From Planctomycetaceae bacterium (lineage in GTDB: Bacteria; Planctomycetota; Planctomycetia; Planctomycetales; Planctomycetaceae), in assembly GCA_021732845.1 (NCBI GenBank), contig JAKFUF010000058.1, positions 1 through 40,164 of the forward strand: 40,164 nt of DNA, written 5' to 3'. Position numbers and translations under genes: made by a program. Under the pieces are notes generated by a model, which saw only the letters and a program-made list of their open reading frames with translations, did no database searches and was not told where the DNA came from. Shown here one piece after another: positions 6,466-14,911 of the stretch. Position 1 is the stretch's first letter, and each line of letters starts with the position of its first letter.

Positions 6466-7791
6466 GTGGCGACGAACACAATGGACGAAGCAGTGAATGT
6501 GCGGAGCCTGCTGGGCAGCCCAAATTTCGGGATGGAACAGATTCAGCGCTTGGAAGAGGTGCTGGGCGAGCACACCTCCGAGATCCGCCAAGAGCTGCGG
6601 ACGCTCGAAGACGAGCTGTCTGAAGGCGACAAGTCCAAGGTCAAAGCCCTGAAGGCGGGCGTCGCTGCCTTCCTGTTGGGCGATCACGCGAGTGCCCGCG
6701 ACATCCTCTCGCGGCTGTCGGGCGAAGCGCTCCCGCAGTACTATCTGGGCCACGTGTTGGTGAGCCTGGGCCGCTTCCGGGAAGCTGCGGAAGCGTACCA
6801 GCGGGCAGAAGAGGCGGGTCACAACCAGGCCATGTGCAAGCTGTTGCGGGCGGGTGCCCTGCGTGCCTCGGGTGACCTTGAGTCGGCTGAGAAACTGCTG
6901 GCGAAGGCTCCCGATCAGGCTTCGCTGGCCGAATATTGCTTCCAGAAGGGTTGCCTCGCCTCTGACCGGGGTGACACGTTTGGTGCGGTTGAGTTCTTTG
7001 AACGCGCCGTCGACATGGACCCCACGCACTCGGAAGCCCTGTTCTGGCTGGCGGGCGAGAACTGTCTGCGTGGGAACGACGACGAGGCGATCCGGCTGTA
7101 CGAGCAGTCGCTGTCGCGTCCGCCGCTGCACCTCGGCGCGCTGATGAATCTCGGTTTGCTGTACGAAGACCACGACAACTTCGCCGCCGCTGCCTTCTGC
7201 TTCCGCAAAGTGCTGGACATTGATCCGCTGCACGAACGGGCGCGGCTGTACCTGCGCGACATTGATGCCGCGCATGACATGTACTACGACGAGGATTCGC
7301 TGAAGAATCAGGCGCGGCTCAAGCAGATTCTCGAGATCCCGGTCACCGATTTTGAACTGTCGGTGCGGGCGCGGAACTGCCTGCAGAAGATGGGCGTCGA
7401 AAACCTGGGCGATCTGACGCGGCTGTCCGAACAGGACCTGTTGTCCGGCAAGAACTTCGGCGAAACGTCGCTGCAGGAAATCAAGGAGATGATGGAGTCG
7501 AAGGGCCTGCGTCTGGGCCAGTCGATCACCAAGGATCGTCCCCGCGACTACGCCTTCCAGAACGAGAATCTGTCTCCGCAGCAACAGGCGCTGCTCGCCC
7601 GACCGGTGGCGGACCTCAATCTGTCGGTGCGGGCACGCAAGTGCATGTCCCGGCTGAACATTACGACGGTCGGCGAACTTGCCGGCCGCACCGCCGATGA
7701 ACTGCTGGAAAGCAAAAACTTCGGCGTGACCTCGCTGAACGAAGTTCGCGCCAAGTTGACGGAAATTGGCCTGCGGTTGCGGAACGAATAG
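6466..7791 (+). CDS. TPR protein with two C-terminal RNA polymerase alpha-CTD-like domains
   Basis: The GTG at 6466 is chosen because GGAGG lies seven bases upstream. The product has 441 residues. Residues about 55-275 are helical TPR-type repeats (ALPQYYLGHVLVSLGRFREA, FFERAVDMDPTHSEALFWLA, LGALMNLGLLYEDHDNFAAA). Two modules matching the alpha-subunit C-terminal domain of RNA polymerase follow, at about 288-347 and 377-441. Both have the LSVRAR helix, the GDL/GEL turn, and NFG(E/V)TSL, equivalent to the NLGKKSL of E. coli RpoA. In E. coli numbering, R265 is kept in both; N268 is kept in the first and is Lys in the second. Alpha-CTDs bind UP-element DNA and activators, so a transcription-related role is inferred. 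It is a single-gene unit closed by a strong terminator. Confidence 0.88.
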   Translation: MATNTMDEAVNVRSLLGSPNFGMEQIQRLEEVLGEHTSEIRQELRTLEDELSEGDKSKVKALKAGVAAFLLGDHASARDILSRLSGEALPQYYLGHVLVSLGRFREAAEAYQRAEEAGHNQAMCKLLRAGALRASGDLESAEKLLAKAPDQASLAEYCFQKGCLASDRGDTFGAVEFFERAVDMDPTHSEALFWLAGENCLRGNDDEAIRLYEQSLSRPPLHLGALMNLGLLYEDHDNFAAAAFCFRKVLDIDPLHERARLYLRDIDAAHDMYYDEDSLKNQARLKQILEIPVTDFELSVRARNCLQKMGVENLGDLTRLSEQDLLSGKNFGETSLQEIKEMMESKGLRLGQSITKDRPRDYAFQNENLSPQQQALLARPVADLNLSVRARKCMSRLNITTVGELAGRTADELLESKNFGVTSLNEVRAKLTEIGLRLRNE

Positions 7792-7842
7792 TTCTGGCAA
7801 TCGTGAGAAGAAGTTGAGCCACTGATCTCGGTTAGGATCGGG

Positions 7843-7879
7843 AAACTGCCGCAGGCCTGCTTGCGGCAGTTTCGTTTTT
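7843..7879 (+). terminator. Rho-independent terminator after the TPR/alpha-CTD gene
   Basis: AAACTGCCGCA (7843-7853) and TGCGGCAGTTT (7862-7872) form a perfect 11-bp stem with an 8-base loop, followed by CGTTTTT. It lies about 50 bases behind the stop codon and separates this gene from dnaX. Confidence 0.85.
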
Positions 7880-7982
7880 GGCCGACGTCAACGGTTGATG
7901 CCCTGTTCTTCGAAGACGTTGGTGATTCGCTGGCAGGGGCGGTATCGTGTCTCGCTGACAAAAGATCTTCAGCGAGGCGAGC

Positions 7983-9743
7983 ATGGAATACACAGTTCTG
8001 GCGCGGCGGTTCCGGCCGCAGGCTTTTGCCGAAGTGGTTGGCCAGCAGAATGTGGCTCAGGCCCTCCGCAACGCCATTTCGGCAGAACGGGTGGCGCACG
8101 CCTACCTGTTCACCGGTGCCCGCGGCGTCGGCAAGACCTCGATGGCCCGGATTCTGGCCAAGTCGCTGAATTGCCCCAACGCCGTCGAAGGCAATCCGTG
8201 CAATACGTGCGATGTCTGCGAAGCGATTTCCGCGGGCCGCGACCTGGATGTGCTGGAAATCGACGGAGCCTCAAACCGGGGCATCGACGAGATCCGGTCG
8301 TTGCGGGCCAATGTCGGCGTCCGTTCGATGCGGAGCAAATACAAGATCTACATCGTCGACGAAGTTCACATGCTCACCAAGGAGGCGTTCAATGCCCTCT
8401 TGAAGACGCTGGAAGAGCCACCGCCGAACGTCAAATTCATCTTCTGCACCACCGATCCACAGAAGCTTCCGGACACGATCCTCTCCCGCTGCCAGCGGTT
8501 TGATTTTGGCACGATCGCCACGCCATCGATCATTCAACGGTTGAAGGAAATTGCCACGGCAGAAGGGGTTGAAGTGGAACCTGCCGCGCTGGAGCTGGTG
8601 GCCCGCCGCGCCGCCGGCTCCATGCGGGACAGCCAGTCGCTGTTTGACCAGTTGCTGGCTTTTGGCGGCAAGCAGGTCACCGCCACTTCGGTTCACGGAT
8701 TGTTGGGCACGGCACCTGATGAACGGCTGGTGGAGCTGAGCGAGGCGCTGATCGACCGTCGGCGGGATCTGGTGCTCTCGCGCCTGGACGATGCCTTGAA
8801 AGGGGGCGTCCAGATCTCTGAACTGACTGAACAATTGGTGGCGCTGTTGCGCGACCTGATGGTGCTGGCGGCCGGCGCGAAAGAGGTGGCTCTGCAAAGC
8901 GTCGCCGAGGACCATCGGCGGACCTTGGAGAAGCAGGCCAACACCTGGGGGTTGCAGACAATTGTGGCGGCCCTGCAGATTCTGGCGGAGGCCAAGCAGC
9001 GGATGAAGTCGGTCACGCACGGCCGCGCGCTGACAGAACTGGCCTTGATCCGCATCTCGCTCCTCACGGATATGGAGCAAATCTCCCAGATTGTGCAATT
9101 ACTCAAGTCGGGCAAGGTTGTGGGTTCGACTCCCGCGCGTCCCGATGCGCCACCGCGGACAGCCCCGTCTGCCGAGCGCCGGACGCCCGCCGCGGCGCAA
9201 AACATTACGGCTGAAGCGATGGCAGTGGTTCAAGAGCTGCGAGATCTTGAGCCGGCCCCCGCAGAATCCGCAGACACAGCAGAGGCACCACAGGTGGAAG
9301 AACCTGTTCAAATGTTGCCGACAATACCGGTGGAACCGGGGCGAGAATCGGAGATATTGTCGCAACTCATTGCAAGGAATATGGATCCACAGATTGCGCA
9401 GCTCAAAGGCGCAACTGGACTAGCAATTCTTGGGCCAAAACATCTAGTCATCTCATTCCCCAAGGCCTATGATTGGCTCCGGCAGTCACTGGATCGGCCC
9501 GCCAGCATGGCGAAGCTGGAACAAGTTGCTGCGAAGGTCGTGGGTTTTCCGCTCAAAATTTCGTTTCGGATCGATGAAGCACAGGTCAAAGCCGCGCCGC
9601 CCCCAATTGCCGTTCGCAATCAGGCACCGCCTAAAGACATTGCGAAGGACCCGCTGATTCAGAAGGTCGTCGAAATTTTCGGAGCGGAGATCGTCAGGGT
9701 GGAAGCCACGCCGGAAGCGGCGGGCGAGCCAGAGGGTGGGTGA
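7983..9743 (+). CDS. dnaX: DNA polymerase III subunit gamma/tau
   Basis: This is the clamp-loader ATPase of the replicative polymerase (586 residues). The N-terminus YTVLARRFRPQAFAEVVGQ is diagnostic. Walker A is GARGVGKTS at 45-53. The zinc-binding cysteines are C64, C73, C76 and C79. Walker B is VDEVH at 125-129, and sensor 1 is CTTDP followed by the SRC arginine finger. Domain III runs to about residue 370; a variable Ala/Pro linker follows. The C-terminal domain from about 440 (LAILGPKHLVISFPKAYDWL) matches tau-like tails. I saw no obvious poly-A slippery site, so whether a short gamma form is made is unclear. It is the first gene of the dnaX-ybaB-...-recR series; the next gene starts one base after its stop. 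Confidence 0.97.
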   Translation: MEYTVLARRFRPQAFAEVVGQQNVAQALRNAISAERVAHAYLFTGARGVGKTSMARILAKSLNCPNAVEGNPCNTCDVCEAISAGRDLDVLEIDGASNRGIDEIRSLRANVGVRSMRSKYKIYIVDEVHMLTKEAFNALLKTLEEPPPNVKFIFCTTDPQKLPDTILSRCQRFDFGTIATPSIIQRLKEIATAEGVEVEPAALELVARRAAGSMRDSQSLFDQLLAFGGKQVTATSVHGLLGTAPDERLVELSEALIDRRRDLVLSRLDDALKGGVQISELTEQLVALLRDLMVLAAGAKEVALQSVAEDHRRTLEKQANTWGLQTIVAALQILAEAKQRMKSVTHGRALTELALIRISLLTDMEQISQIVQLLKSGKVVGSTPARPDAPPRTAPSAERRTPAAAQNITAEAMAVVQELRDLEPAPAESADTAEAPQVEEPVQMLPTIPVEPGRESEILSQLIARNMDPQIAQLKGATGLAILGPKHLVISFPKAYDWLRQSLDRPASMAKLEQVAAKVVGFPLKISFRIDEAQVKAAPPPIAVRNQAPPKDIAKDPLIQKVVEIFGAEIVRVEATPEAAGEPEGG

Positions 9744-9744
9744 G

Positions 9745-10098
9745 ATGTTCAAAGAGTTCGCGCAGATTGGGACCCTGCTCAAGCAGGCGCAGCAGATGCA
9801 GGGCAAAATGGCCGAGCTGCAGGAGCAGCTCAAAAAAGTCCGCGTCCGCGGCGAAGCCGGTGGCGGCATGGTCAGCGTCGAAATGAACGGCCAGCAACAG
9901 GTGCTGAGCTGTCACATTGATGCGTCCCTGCTGCGAACCGGTGATACGGAGGTGCTGGAAGATTTGGTGGTGGCTGCCACCAATGCCGCCATCGAAAACG
10001 CCAAGCAGGCCGCGGCTCAGGCAATGGGCAAGATGACCGAGGGGGTCGACATGGGCGCGATGAGCGACATGATGAGCCGGCTGGGCTTGGTGAAGTAG
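9745..10098 (+). CDS. ybaB: YbaB/EbfC nucleoid-associated protein
   Basis: The ATG at 9745 is one base past the dnaX stop and has GAGGGTGGG in front. A GTG at 9736 inside dnaX would add three residues and is less likely. The 117-residue product has the family pattern: a long N-terminal amphipathic helix (LLKQAQQMQGKMAELQEQLK), the VRGEAGGGMVSVEMNGQQQV sheet, and a C-terminal helix pair with AATNAAIENAKQAAAQAMGK. EbfC-type proteins bind DNA as dimers and are encoded between dnaX and recR in most bacteria. Here recR is displaced by three inserted genes. Confidence 0.95.
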   Translation: MFKEFAQIGTLLKQAQQMQGKMAELQEQLKKVRVRGEAGGGMVSVEMNGQQQVLSCHIDASLLRTGDTEVLEDLVVAATNAAIENAKQAAAQAMGKMTEGVDMGAMSDMMSRLGLVK

Positions 10099-10107
10099 GG
10101 GCAACCG

Positions 10108-10686
10108 ATGGCAATTGTTGAATCAGCACTGATGACTGCCGAGGCGTTTTTCGCCTGGACGGCTCAGGACGAGCAATCGGGACGATTCTTTGAATTGGAC
10201 CGGGGGGAGGTCGTTGAGTTGCCACCGCCCGGAAAATTTCACGGTTTTGTCTGCACCAACATTGCGGCCATCCTCCGCACATATGCGATCCAATCCGGCC
10301 GGGGATATGTCTGCGGCAATGACAGTGGTGTCATTGTTGAGCGAAATCCCGACACCGTGCGTGGCCCCGATGTGTCGTTTTTTGATGATGAGCAGACGGC
10401 TGAAACGATGGACCGGGCTTATGCCGAGCATCCGCCCGTGCTGGCTGTTGAGGTTCTTTCGCCGACAGACCGTTTCAGCCGCACGATGCGGCGCGTGGCA
10501 CAACTGCTCAAGAGCGGAGTCAAACTGGTGTGGGTCGTGGATTTGGAGACCCAGGAAGTGAGCATTTGTCGCCCGGAGGCGGATGTCGAAATCTTGGACA
10601 ACAAGTCTGAACTTACAGGGAACGGAGTGCTGCCGGAGTTTCGCTGTCAGGTGTCGGAGTTTTTTCGTTATCCAGGACGGCGATGA
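10108..10686 (+). CDS. Uma2 family endonuclease-fold protein
   Basis: The 192-residue protein has the Uma2 (DUF820) signature: MTAEAFFAWTA, FELDRGEVVELPPPGKFHG, RGPDVSFF, HPPVLAVEVLSPTDRFSRT and SGVKLVWVVDLETQEVSICR, a restriction-endonuclease-like PD-(D/E)XK fold. The Asp of GPDVSFF and the Glu of VEVLSP fit the metal-binding positions. Uma2 proteins are widely amplified in cyanobacteria and planctomycetes and their role is unknown. It starts nine bases after ybaB and is likely co-transcribed. It is the first of three genes that separate ybaB from recR. Confidence 0.88.
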   Translation: MAIVESALMTAEAFFAWTAQDEQSGRFFELDRGEVVELPPPGKFHGFVCTNIAAILRTYAIQSGRGYVCGNDSGVIVERNPDTVRGPDVSFFDDEQTAETMDRAYAEHPPVLAVEVLSPTDRFSRTMRRVAQLLKSGVKLVWVVDLETQEVSICRPEADVEILDNKSELTGNGVLPEFRCQVSEFFRYPGRR

Positions 10687-10695
10687 ATCTCAAAA

Positions 10696-11362
10696 ATGAC
10701 GCAGTCCATCCCCCAATTCGAAGACTATCACCGGATTGTCATTGGTTATCACGGAACGAAGCGCTCGACCGCTCTTAAGATTGTCCAAGGGATTGAACCG
10801 CTCAAGCGCAGCGAGAAGCGGGATGACTGGTTGGGAACGGGCGTGTACTTCTGGGAGTACGGACCACAGCACGCTTGGATGTGGGCAAATCGACGCAAGA
10901 AGCAAGCCAATTAAGTCCAAGTCATGGACCAAGGGTGAGGAGATCGCGGTCATTGCGTCAATGATTCGACTGGGAAATTGTTTTGATTTGCTTGACGAGG
11001 AGAATGTCAGATTTTTGAAAGAACAACATTTGGCGTACGTGGCGGCGCAGAATCGCCTTGGCGAGCCATTACCGCAGAACGTGCGCACACACCGTTATCT
11101 CGATCGTGCGGTTTTTGAATTCACGTATGCCGTGGCAGAATCAGCAGGTGTGAGCCGGACCGTTGATACATGCCGGGCGGTGTACGTGCCGACCGACAAG
11201 AAGGAACGCGTTTGGGAGGGAAGCTGGATCAGCCATGGCACTCATATCCAGATTTGTGTTCGAAATCCAAGATGTATTCTGGGAACCTGGCTTGTTACGG
11301 CTAAGGAAGAATCGAGCCCGCTTGAATCCGAATTGATCGACACCCCTTTCGCCAGCGAGTGA
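10696..11362 (+). pseudogene. PARP/ADP-ribosyltransferase-like protein gene, frameshifted
   Basis: The first frame (10696-10914) encodes IGYHGTKRSTALKIVQGIEP and then DDWLGTGVYFWEYGPQHAW. The pairing of YHGT with G-x-GVYF and an A-xx-WA helix is the H...Y pattern of PARP-like ADP-ribosyltransferases. It stops at 10912-10914. The coding signal continues in the next frame with IAVIASMIRLGNCFDLLDEE and ends at 11362 (HIQICVRNPRCILGTWLV). The span is 667 bases, one more than a multiple of three, which fits a single inserted base near 10895-10912. An intact protein would have about 221 residues. Catalytic function is inferred from motifs only. The downstream small gene begins seven bases later and may be its partner. 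Real inactivation, programmed frameshifting and sequence error are all open. Confidence 0.7.
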
Positions 11363-11369
11363 GCGCCTG

Positions 11370-11597
11370 ATGTCGACTCAAACCTTCACCGAGATGATTC
11401 GCCAAGCTTCAAGGATGATGAAGAAGGCAACGCTGGAACAGAAAGTGGAAATCATGATCAAAGCCAATTTGATCCCGCCAGACCGGATTGAAGCCGTCCG
11501 TGCAAAGGCGCGCTCGATTGATGCTGAAGAGGTTGAAAAAACGCATGTGAAGAAGCAAATTAGCCGATCGTCCGCAACCGGAGGTGCCGGTTCGTGA
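11370..11597 (+). CDS. Small helical protein, possible partner of the PARP-like gene
   Basis: The product has 75 residues, mostly helical and charged ([40 protein letters not shown]). I recognise no family. It begins seven bases after the PARP-like frame and its stop overlaps the recR start by four bases (GTGA). The pairing of a small charged protein with a PARP-like gene recalls toxin-antitoxin operons, but this is contextual inference. The end of the gene supplies the GGAGGT ribosome site of recR, so the inserted module is translationally coupled to a core repair gene. Confidence 0.7.
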   Translation: MSTQTFTEMIRQASRMMKKATLEQKVEIMIKANLIPPDRIEAVRAKARSIDAEEVEKTHVKKQISRSSATGGAGS

Positions 11598-12193
11598 ACC
11601 CCTACGGTCCCAGTGTGACGCGGCTGATCGATGAGTTCGAGGCTCTACCGGGCATCGGACGGAAGTCGGCGGAGCGGCTGGCGAATTACATCCTGACCTC
11701 GTCGCGGAATGAGGCACTGGGGCTGGCCGAGGCCATCCGGGCGGTGAAGGACGCCGTGCGTGCGTGTGGCGAATGCCACAACCTGACCGAAAAGCCGGTC
11801 TGCGACATTTGCAGCGACGAACGGCGGGATCACCAGGTGATTTGCGTCGTGGAGCAACCCAAGGACATGAACGCCCTGGAGGCGTCGGGCGCCTTCCCCG
11901 GCGTGTACCACGTTCTGCAGGGGCGGATCGCGCCGCTGGAGGGGATCGGACCCGAACAGTTGACGATTGAAGCCCTGTTGCGGCGAATCCGGCAGGGTGG
12001 CGTGCGGGAACTGGTGATGGCGACAAACCCCACGCTCGAAGGCGACGGGACAGCGCTCTACATCTCCAACCTGCTGGCCAATGATCCCGTGAGAATAACG
12101 AGGCTGGCTCGGGGAATCGCCTCCGGAAGCGTGCTAGAGTTTGCCAACAAGGAAATGCTGGCAGATGCGTTGAAAGGTCGACAGAGTTTTTGA
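11594..12193 (+). CDS. recR: Recombination mediator RecR
   Basis: The GTG at 11594 overlaps the previous stop, with GGAGGT eight bases upstream. The 199-residue product is full length. It has the N-terminal helix-hairpin-helix ([17 protein letters not shown]), a C4 zinc finger (C58, C61, C70, C73), and a Toprim domain starting at about residue 81 ([14 protein letters not shown], with [14 protein letters not shown]). RecR acts with RecO, or RecF, to load RecA on gapped DNA. It is usually directly behind ybaB; here it is separated by about 1.5 kb of accessory genes yet still coupled by overlap. Confidence 0.97.
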   Translation: MNPYGPSVTRLIDEFEALPGIGRKSAERLANYILTSSRNEALGLAEAIRAVKDAVRACGECHNLTEKPVCDICSDERRDHQVICVVEQPKDMNALEASGAFPGVYHVLQGRIAPLEGIGPEQLTIEALLRRIRQGGVRELVMATNPTLEGDGTALYISNLLANDPVRITRLARGIASGSVLEFANKEMLADALKGRQSF

Positions 12194-12262
12194 AGCGTTT
12201 GGCCCGCGAAGTGCGGAATTCATTGGACAAGTGCAATGTGCGGTGCAGGCACCGCTGCAGAA

Positions 12263-12288
12263 ACGGCCATTCCGGCGGCCGTATTTTG
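12263..12288 (+). terminator. Weak terminator-like hairpin after recR
   Basis: ACGGCC (12263-12268) and GGCCGT (12277-12282) form a 6-bp GC-rich stem followed by ATTTTG. It lies in the 133-base gap between recR and rpoN and could separate the two transcripts. Confidence 0.35.
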
Positions 12289-12326
12289 CGGATGGGTCTT
12301 CCCCGGACGTGAACAATGGTGACTGA

Positions 12327-13829
12327 ATGCAACTGAGCATCGGCCAGCACATGAAGCTGGGCCTGCAAATGAAGCTGGCCCCGAAGATGATCCAGTCGAT
12401 GGAGATTCTTCAGCTTCCCATCATGGCGCTGAAAGAACGGATCGAGCAGGAGCTGATCGAGAATCCGCTGCTGGAAGAACCCGTCCAAGTCACGGAGATG
12501 CAGGAGTTTGAGGCGGATGCGGCCGCGGAGGCCACCCTGCGCGATGACCCGGCACCGACCAAGCCGCTGGAGCAGCAGGAACTCGTTGTCGACAGCGACC
12601 ACAACAACGCCACCGACTTCGAACGCCTGATGGAAATGGCCCCCTCGGACTGGCCCGAGGACGACTACACCTACTCCCCCCGCCTGTCGTCGAACGGGAT
12701 GGATGCCGAAGGCGACCGCCGGCACGATGCCATGTCCAACATGGTCTCGCGGCCACAGTCGCTCCAAGAATACCTGCTGGACCAGTTCCGCTTCTTCACC
12801 TGCTCACCCGTCGTGCGGGAATTCGCCGAGTATCTGATTCAAAACCTCGACCACAACGGCCGGCTCCCCAACGGGCTGACGGAGATGGCGGAACTGTACG
12901 GCAAGCAGATCAGCAGCGACGATGCGCAGGCGGCCCTGTCACTGATTCAGAAGCTCGATCCGCCCGGGGTCGGCGCACGCGATGTGAAGGAATGCCTGCT
13001 GCTGCAGGTGAAGCCGGACCATCCCGTCCGCCAGGTGCTGATCACGCTGATCACCTCACACCTTGAGGATCTCTGCCAAAACCGCCTGCCGGTCATTCAG
13101 CGGAAGACAGGCTATTCGCTCGACCTCATCAAGGATGCCTGGGACGAACTCAAGCTGCTGGATCCGACGCCCGGAAGCGACTACGAATCGACACCCGCTC
13201 CCAACATCGTTCCCGACCTGTTCGTGGAACAGGACAGCACGGGCAAGTACGTCATCCGGCTGGAAGATGAGTATACGCCGCGCTTAAACATCAGCCGCAA
13301 ATACCAGCAAATGCTGGCCAATGGCACGGCGGACGCGCAGACGAAGGAATTCATCAAGCGGAAGATCGAATCCGCCAAGTGGCTCATCGAATCGATTGAG
13401 CAGCGGTACAGCACCCTCAAGCGTGTGGCTCAGGCCATCGTGGATGTGCAGACGCAGTTCCTCGAACACGGCCCGGAGCACATCATCCCACTCAAGATGC
13501 AGCAGATCGCGGATGTGGTGGGGGTGCATGTGACCACCGTCTCCCGCGCGGTGGACGACAAGTACATTCAGACTTCGCGCGGCATCTTCCCGCTCAAGCG
13601 GTTCTTTGGTGGCGGAACCCAGACGGCGGACGGCGAAGAGGTCGCCTGGGACATCATCCGCATCAAGCTTCAGGAAATTGTCGACGCCGAGGACAAGAAC
13701 GATCCGCTGTCGGACGACGCACTCGTGGACGAACTTTCCAAGCATGGCTACAACCTCGCCCGCCGCACGGTGACGAAGTACCGCAAGGCCTTGAACATCC
13801 CTTCGTCCCGACAGCGCAAGGTCTATTGA
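12327..13829 (+). CDS. rpoN: RNA polymerase sigma-54 factor
   Basis: The 500-residue product has all three sigma-54 regions. The N-terminal activator-interacting region is [20 protein letters not shown] with ENPLLE. An acidic linker covers about residues 50-140. The core-binding domain includes [22 protein letters not shown] and [18 protein letters not shown]. The DNA-binding part has the helix-turn-helix [29 protein letters not shown], and an RpoN box ARRTVTKYR at 478-486. It directs RNA polymerase to -24/-12 promoters with AAA+ activators. No enhancer-binding protein gene is in the window. Confidence 0.97.
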   Translation: MQLSIGQHMKLGLQMKLAPKMIQSMEILQLPIMALKERIEQELIENPLLEEPVQVTEMQEFEADAAAEATLRDDPAPTKPLEQQELVVDSDHNNATDFERLMEMAPSDWPEDDYTYSPRLSSNGMDAEGDRRHDAMSNMVSRPQSLQEYLLDQFRFFTCSPVVREFAEYLIQNLDHNGRLPNGLTEMAELYGKQISSDDAQAALSLIQKLDPPGVGARDVKECLLLQVKPDHPVRQVLITLITSHLEDLCQNRLPVIQRKTGYSLDLIKDAWDELKLLDPTPGSDYESTPAPNIVPDLFVEQDSTGKYVIRLEDEYTPRLNISRKYQQMLANGTADAQTKEFIKRKIESAKWLIESIEQRYSTLKRVAQAIVDVQTQFLEHGPEHIIPLKMQQIADVVGVHVTTVSRAVDDKYIQTSRGIFPLKRFFGGGTQTADGEEVAWDIIRIKLQEIVDAEDKNDPLSDDALVDELSKHGYNLARRTVTKYRKALNIPSSRQRKVY

Positions 13830-13863
13830 GCCACGGTTGGACGAAAATCCGCTGCCCGTACCT

Positions 13864-14851
13864 TTACGGGGGCGGACGGTCGTTTAAGGCGCGGGCCGCC
13901 GCGCGGCTCAACCGGTCGGCCCAGTAGGTGGGCTCAGGCAGACGGTGTTCCGTCAACAATGACTGAACCAGCCGCGTGGCAAACGGCAAATCGGTGCGGT
14001 GCCCTGGCGAGACGTACAACGGCTTGCCGGTTGACCTGAGCGCCATTCCCAAGGTCTCGCCTTCGAAGACCACGGGCTGCGGTCCTGCGGCAAGTGCGTC
14101 GCGGTCATAGGTACCGCAAAGCAGGGATTTGCTGACCCCCCACGGCGGGATGGTCCAGCAATACTCCCAGATGCACTGCGATTCCTGCCCGACGCTGGTG
14201 CAGAATCCCATTGCCATCCACCAGAAGAGCGTCCGCCATTTTCCCGGCCGCCTGAACCTCCTTCGCCAACGACAGCAGTGGCGGCAATTCGCGAAACGAC
14301 AGATAGCCTGGAATGTATGGAAACCCAACGGGCACACAGGTGGTGTGTGACCACAACAACTTCCCGCTCGAAACTTCGACCAGCGCGTAGGCAGCCACGG
14401 CTCGATCTCCGTGAGTGCCGTCGGCCGGCACATAGGAAAGATCGACCCCGCCCACCGTGGACGGCTCAATCGATGGCGCCTCCAGTAGCGTCTGTTCTCG
14501 GATCGACTGCTGCGAGTGCTGGAGAGTGACAAGCGGCTGGTCCGTTTCCGGCTGCCATCCGAATCTTCTCAGGTCAATGCGGTCCTCGAACTCGATTCCT
14601 TCGGCTCGGAGCCGACTGGCTTTGCCGGTGGAATCTCCACCCGGGCTCTCACCAACCTGGCCACTCTTCAGGACGATTCGATGACAGGGCAGGGTGACGT
14701 CCTGGGCATGGAACACCCAATCCGCCACCCAGCGAACAGCAGCGATGTCGCCCAATGCCTCTGCCAGAGCGGCATAGGTCGTCACCCGCCCGGCGGGAAT
14801 CGCGTGGATCCATGCCTGCAGCCGGTCATACAAGTTTGGAACAACGATCAT
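13864..14851 (-). pseudogene. Alkyltransferase (MGMT-like)-endonuclease V fusion gene with a +1 frameshift
   Basis: From ATG 14851 the first about 95 residues are an alkylguanine-DNA alkyltransferase-type domain (IPAGRVTTYAALAEALG, then LPCHRIVLKSG with the acceptor-type Cys). An endonuclease V domain follows with its catalytic signatures VGGVDLSYV, FPYIPGYLSFRELP and LLVDGNGILHQRRAGIAVHL. The frame breaks at a run of six C (14136-14141, six G on the coding strand). The rest of EndoV continues in another frame (SKSLLCGTYD, YVSPGHRTDLPFATRLV) to the stop at 13864. The span of 988 bases is one too many for a continuous frame, so removal of one G restores about 328 residues. EndoV repairs deaminated purines. 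An AGT-EndoV fusion has been characterised in Ferroplasma acidarmanus, so the domain order is known. A homopolymer sequencing error is a serious alternative. Confidence 0.85.
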
Positions 14852-14886
14852 AAAAATCGAACAGCCCGGCGAGAAACGCCGGGCTG
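14852..14886 (-). terminator. Terminator of the repeat-protein gene, ending at the next start codon
   Basis: On the minus strand CAGCCCGGCG and CGCCGGGCTG form a perfect 10-bp stem with a 5-base loop (14862-14886), followed by TTCGATTTTTA. The T tract runs directly into the ATG of the alkyltransferase-EndoV gene at 14851. It follows the stop of the 14912-17575 gene by about 25 bases. Confidence 0.8.
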
Positions 14887-14911
14887 CCCAAAATCTTGAG
14901 AACGGCAATTG

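Noticed and set aside
6259-7800. Minus-strand frame of 513 codons opposite the TPR/alpha-CTD gene
   Set aside because: Codon-bias shadow of a gene with clear family motifs; it has no domain similarity.
7880-7982. Small SRP RNA gene upstream of dnaX
   Set aside because: Some bacteria have it there, but the conserved GGAAGGAAGCAGCC-type loop is absent.
10880-10915. Programmed frameshift in the PARP-like gene
   Set aside because: No slippery heptamer or downstream pseudoknot is evident near the break, so a plain insertion is the simpler reading.
11409-12767. Minus-strand frame of 452 codons opposite recR and rpoN
   Set aside because: Shadow of two unmistakable core genes.
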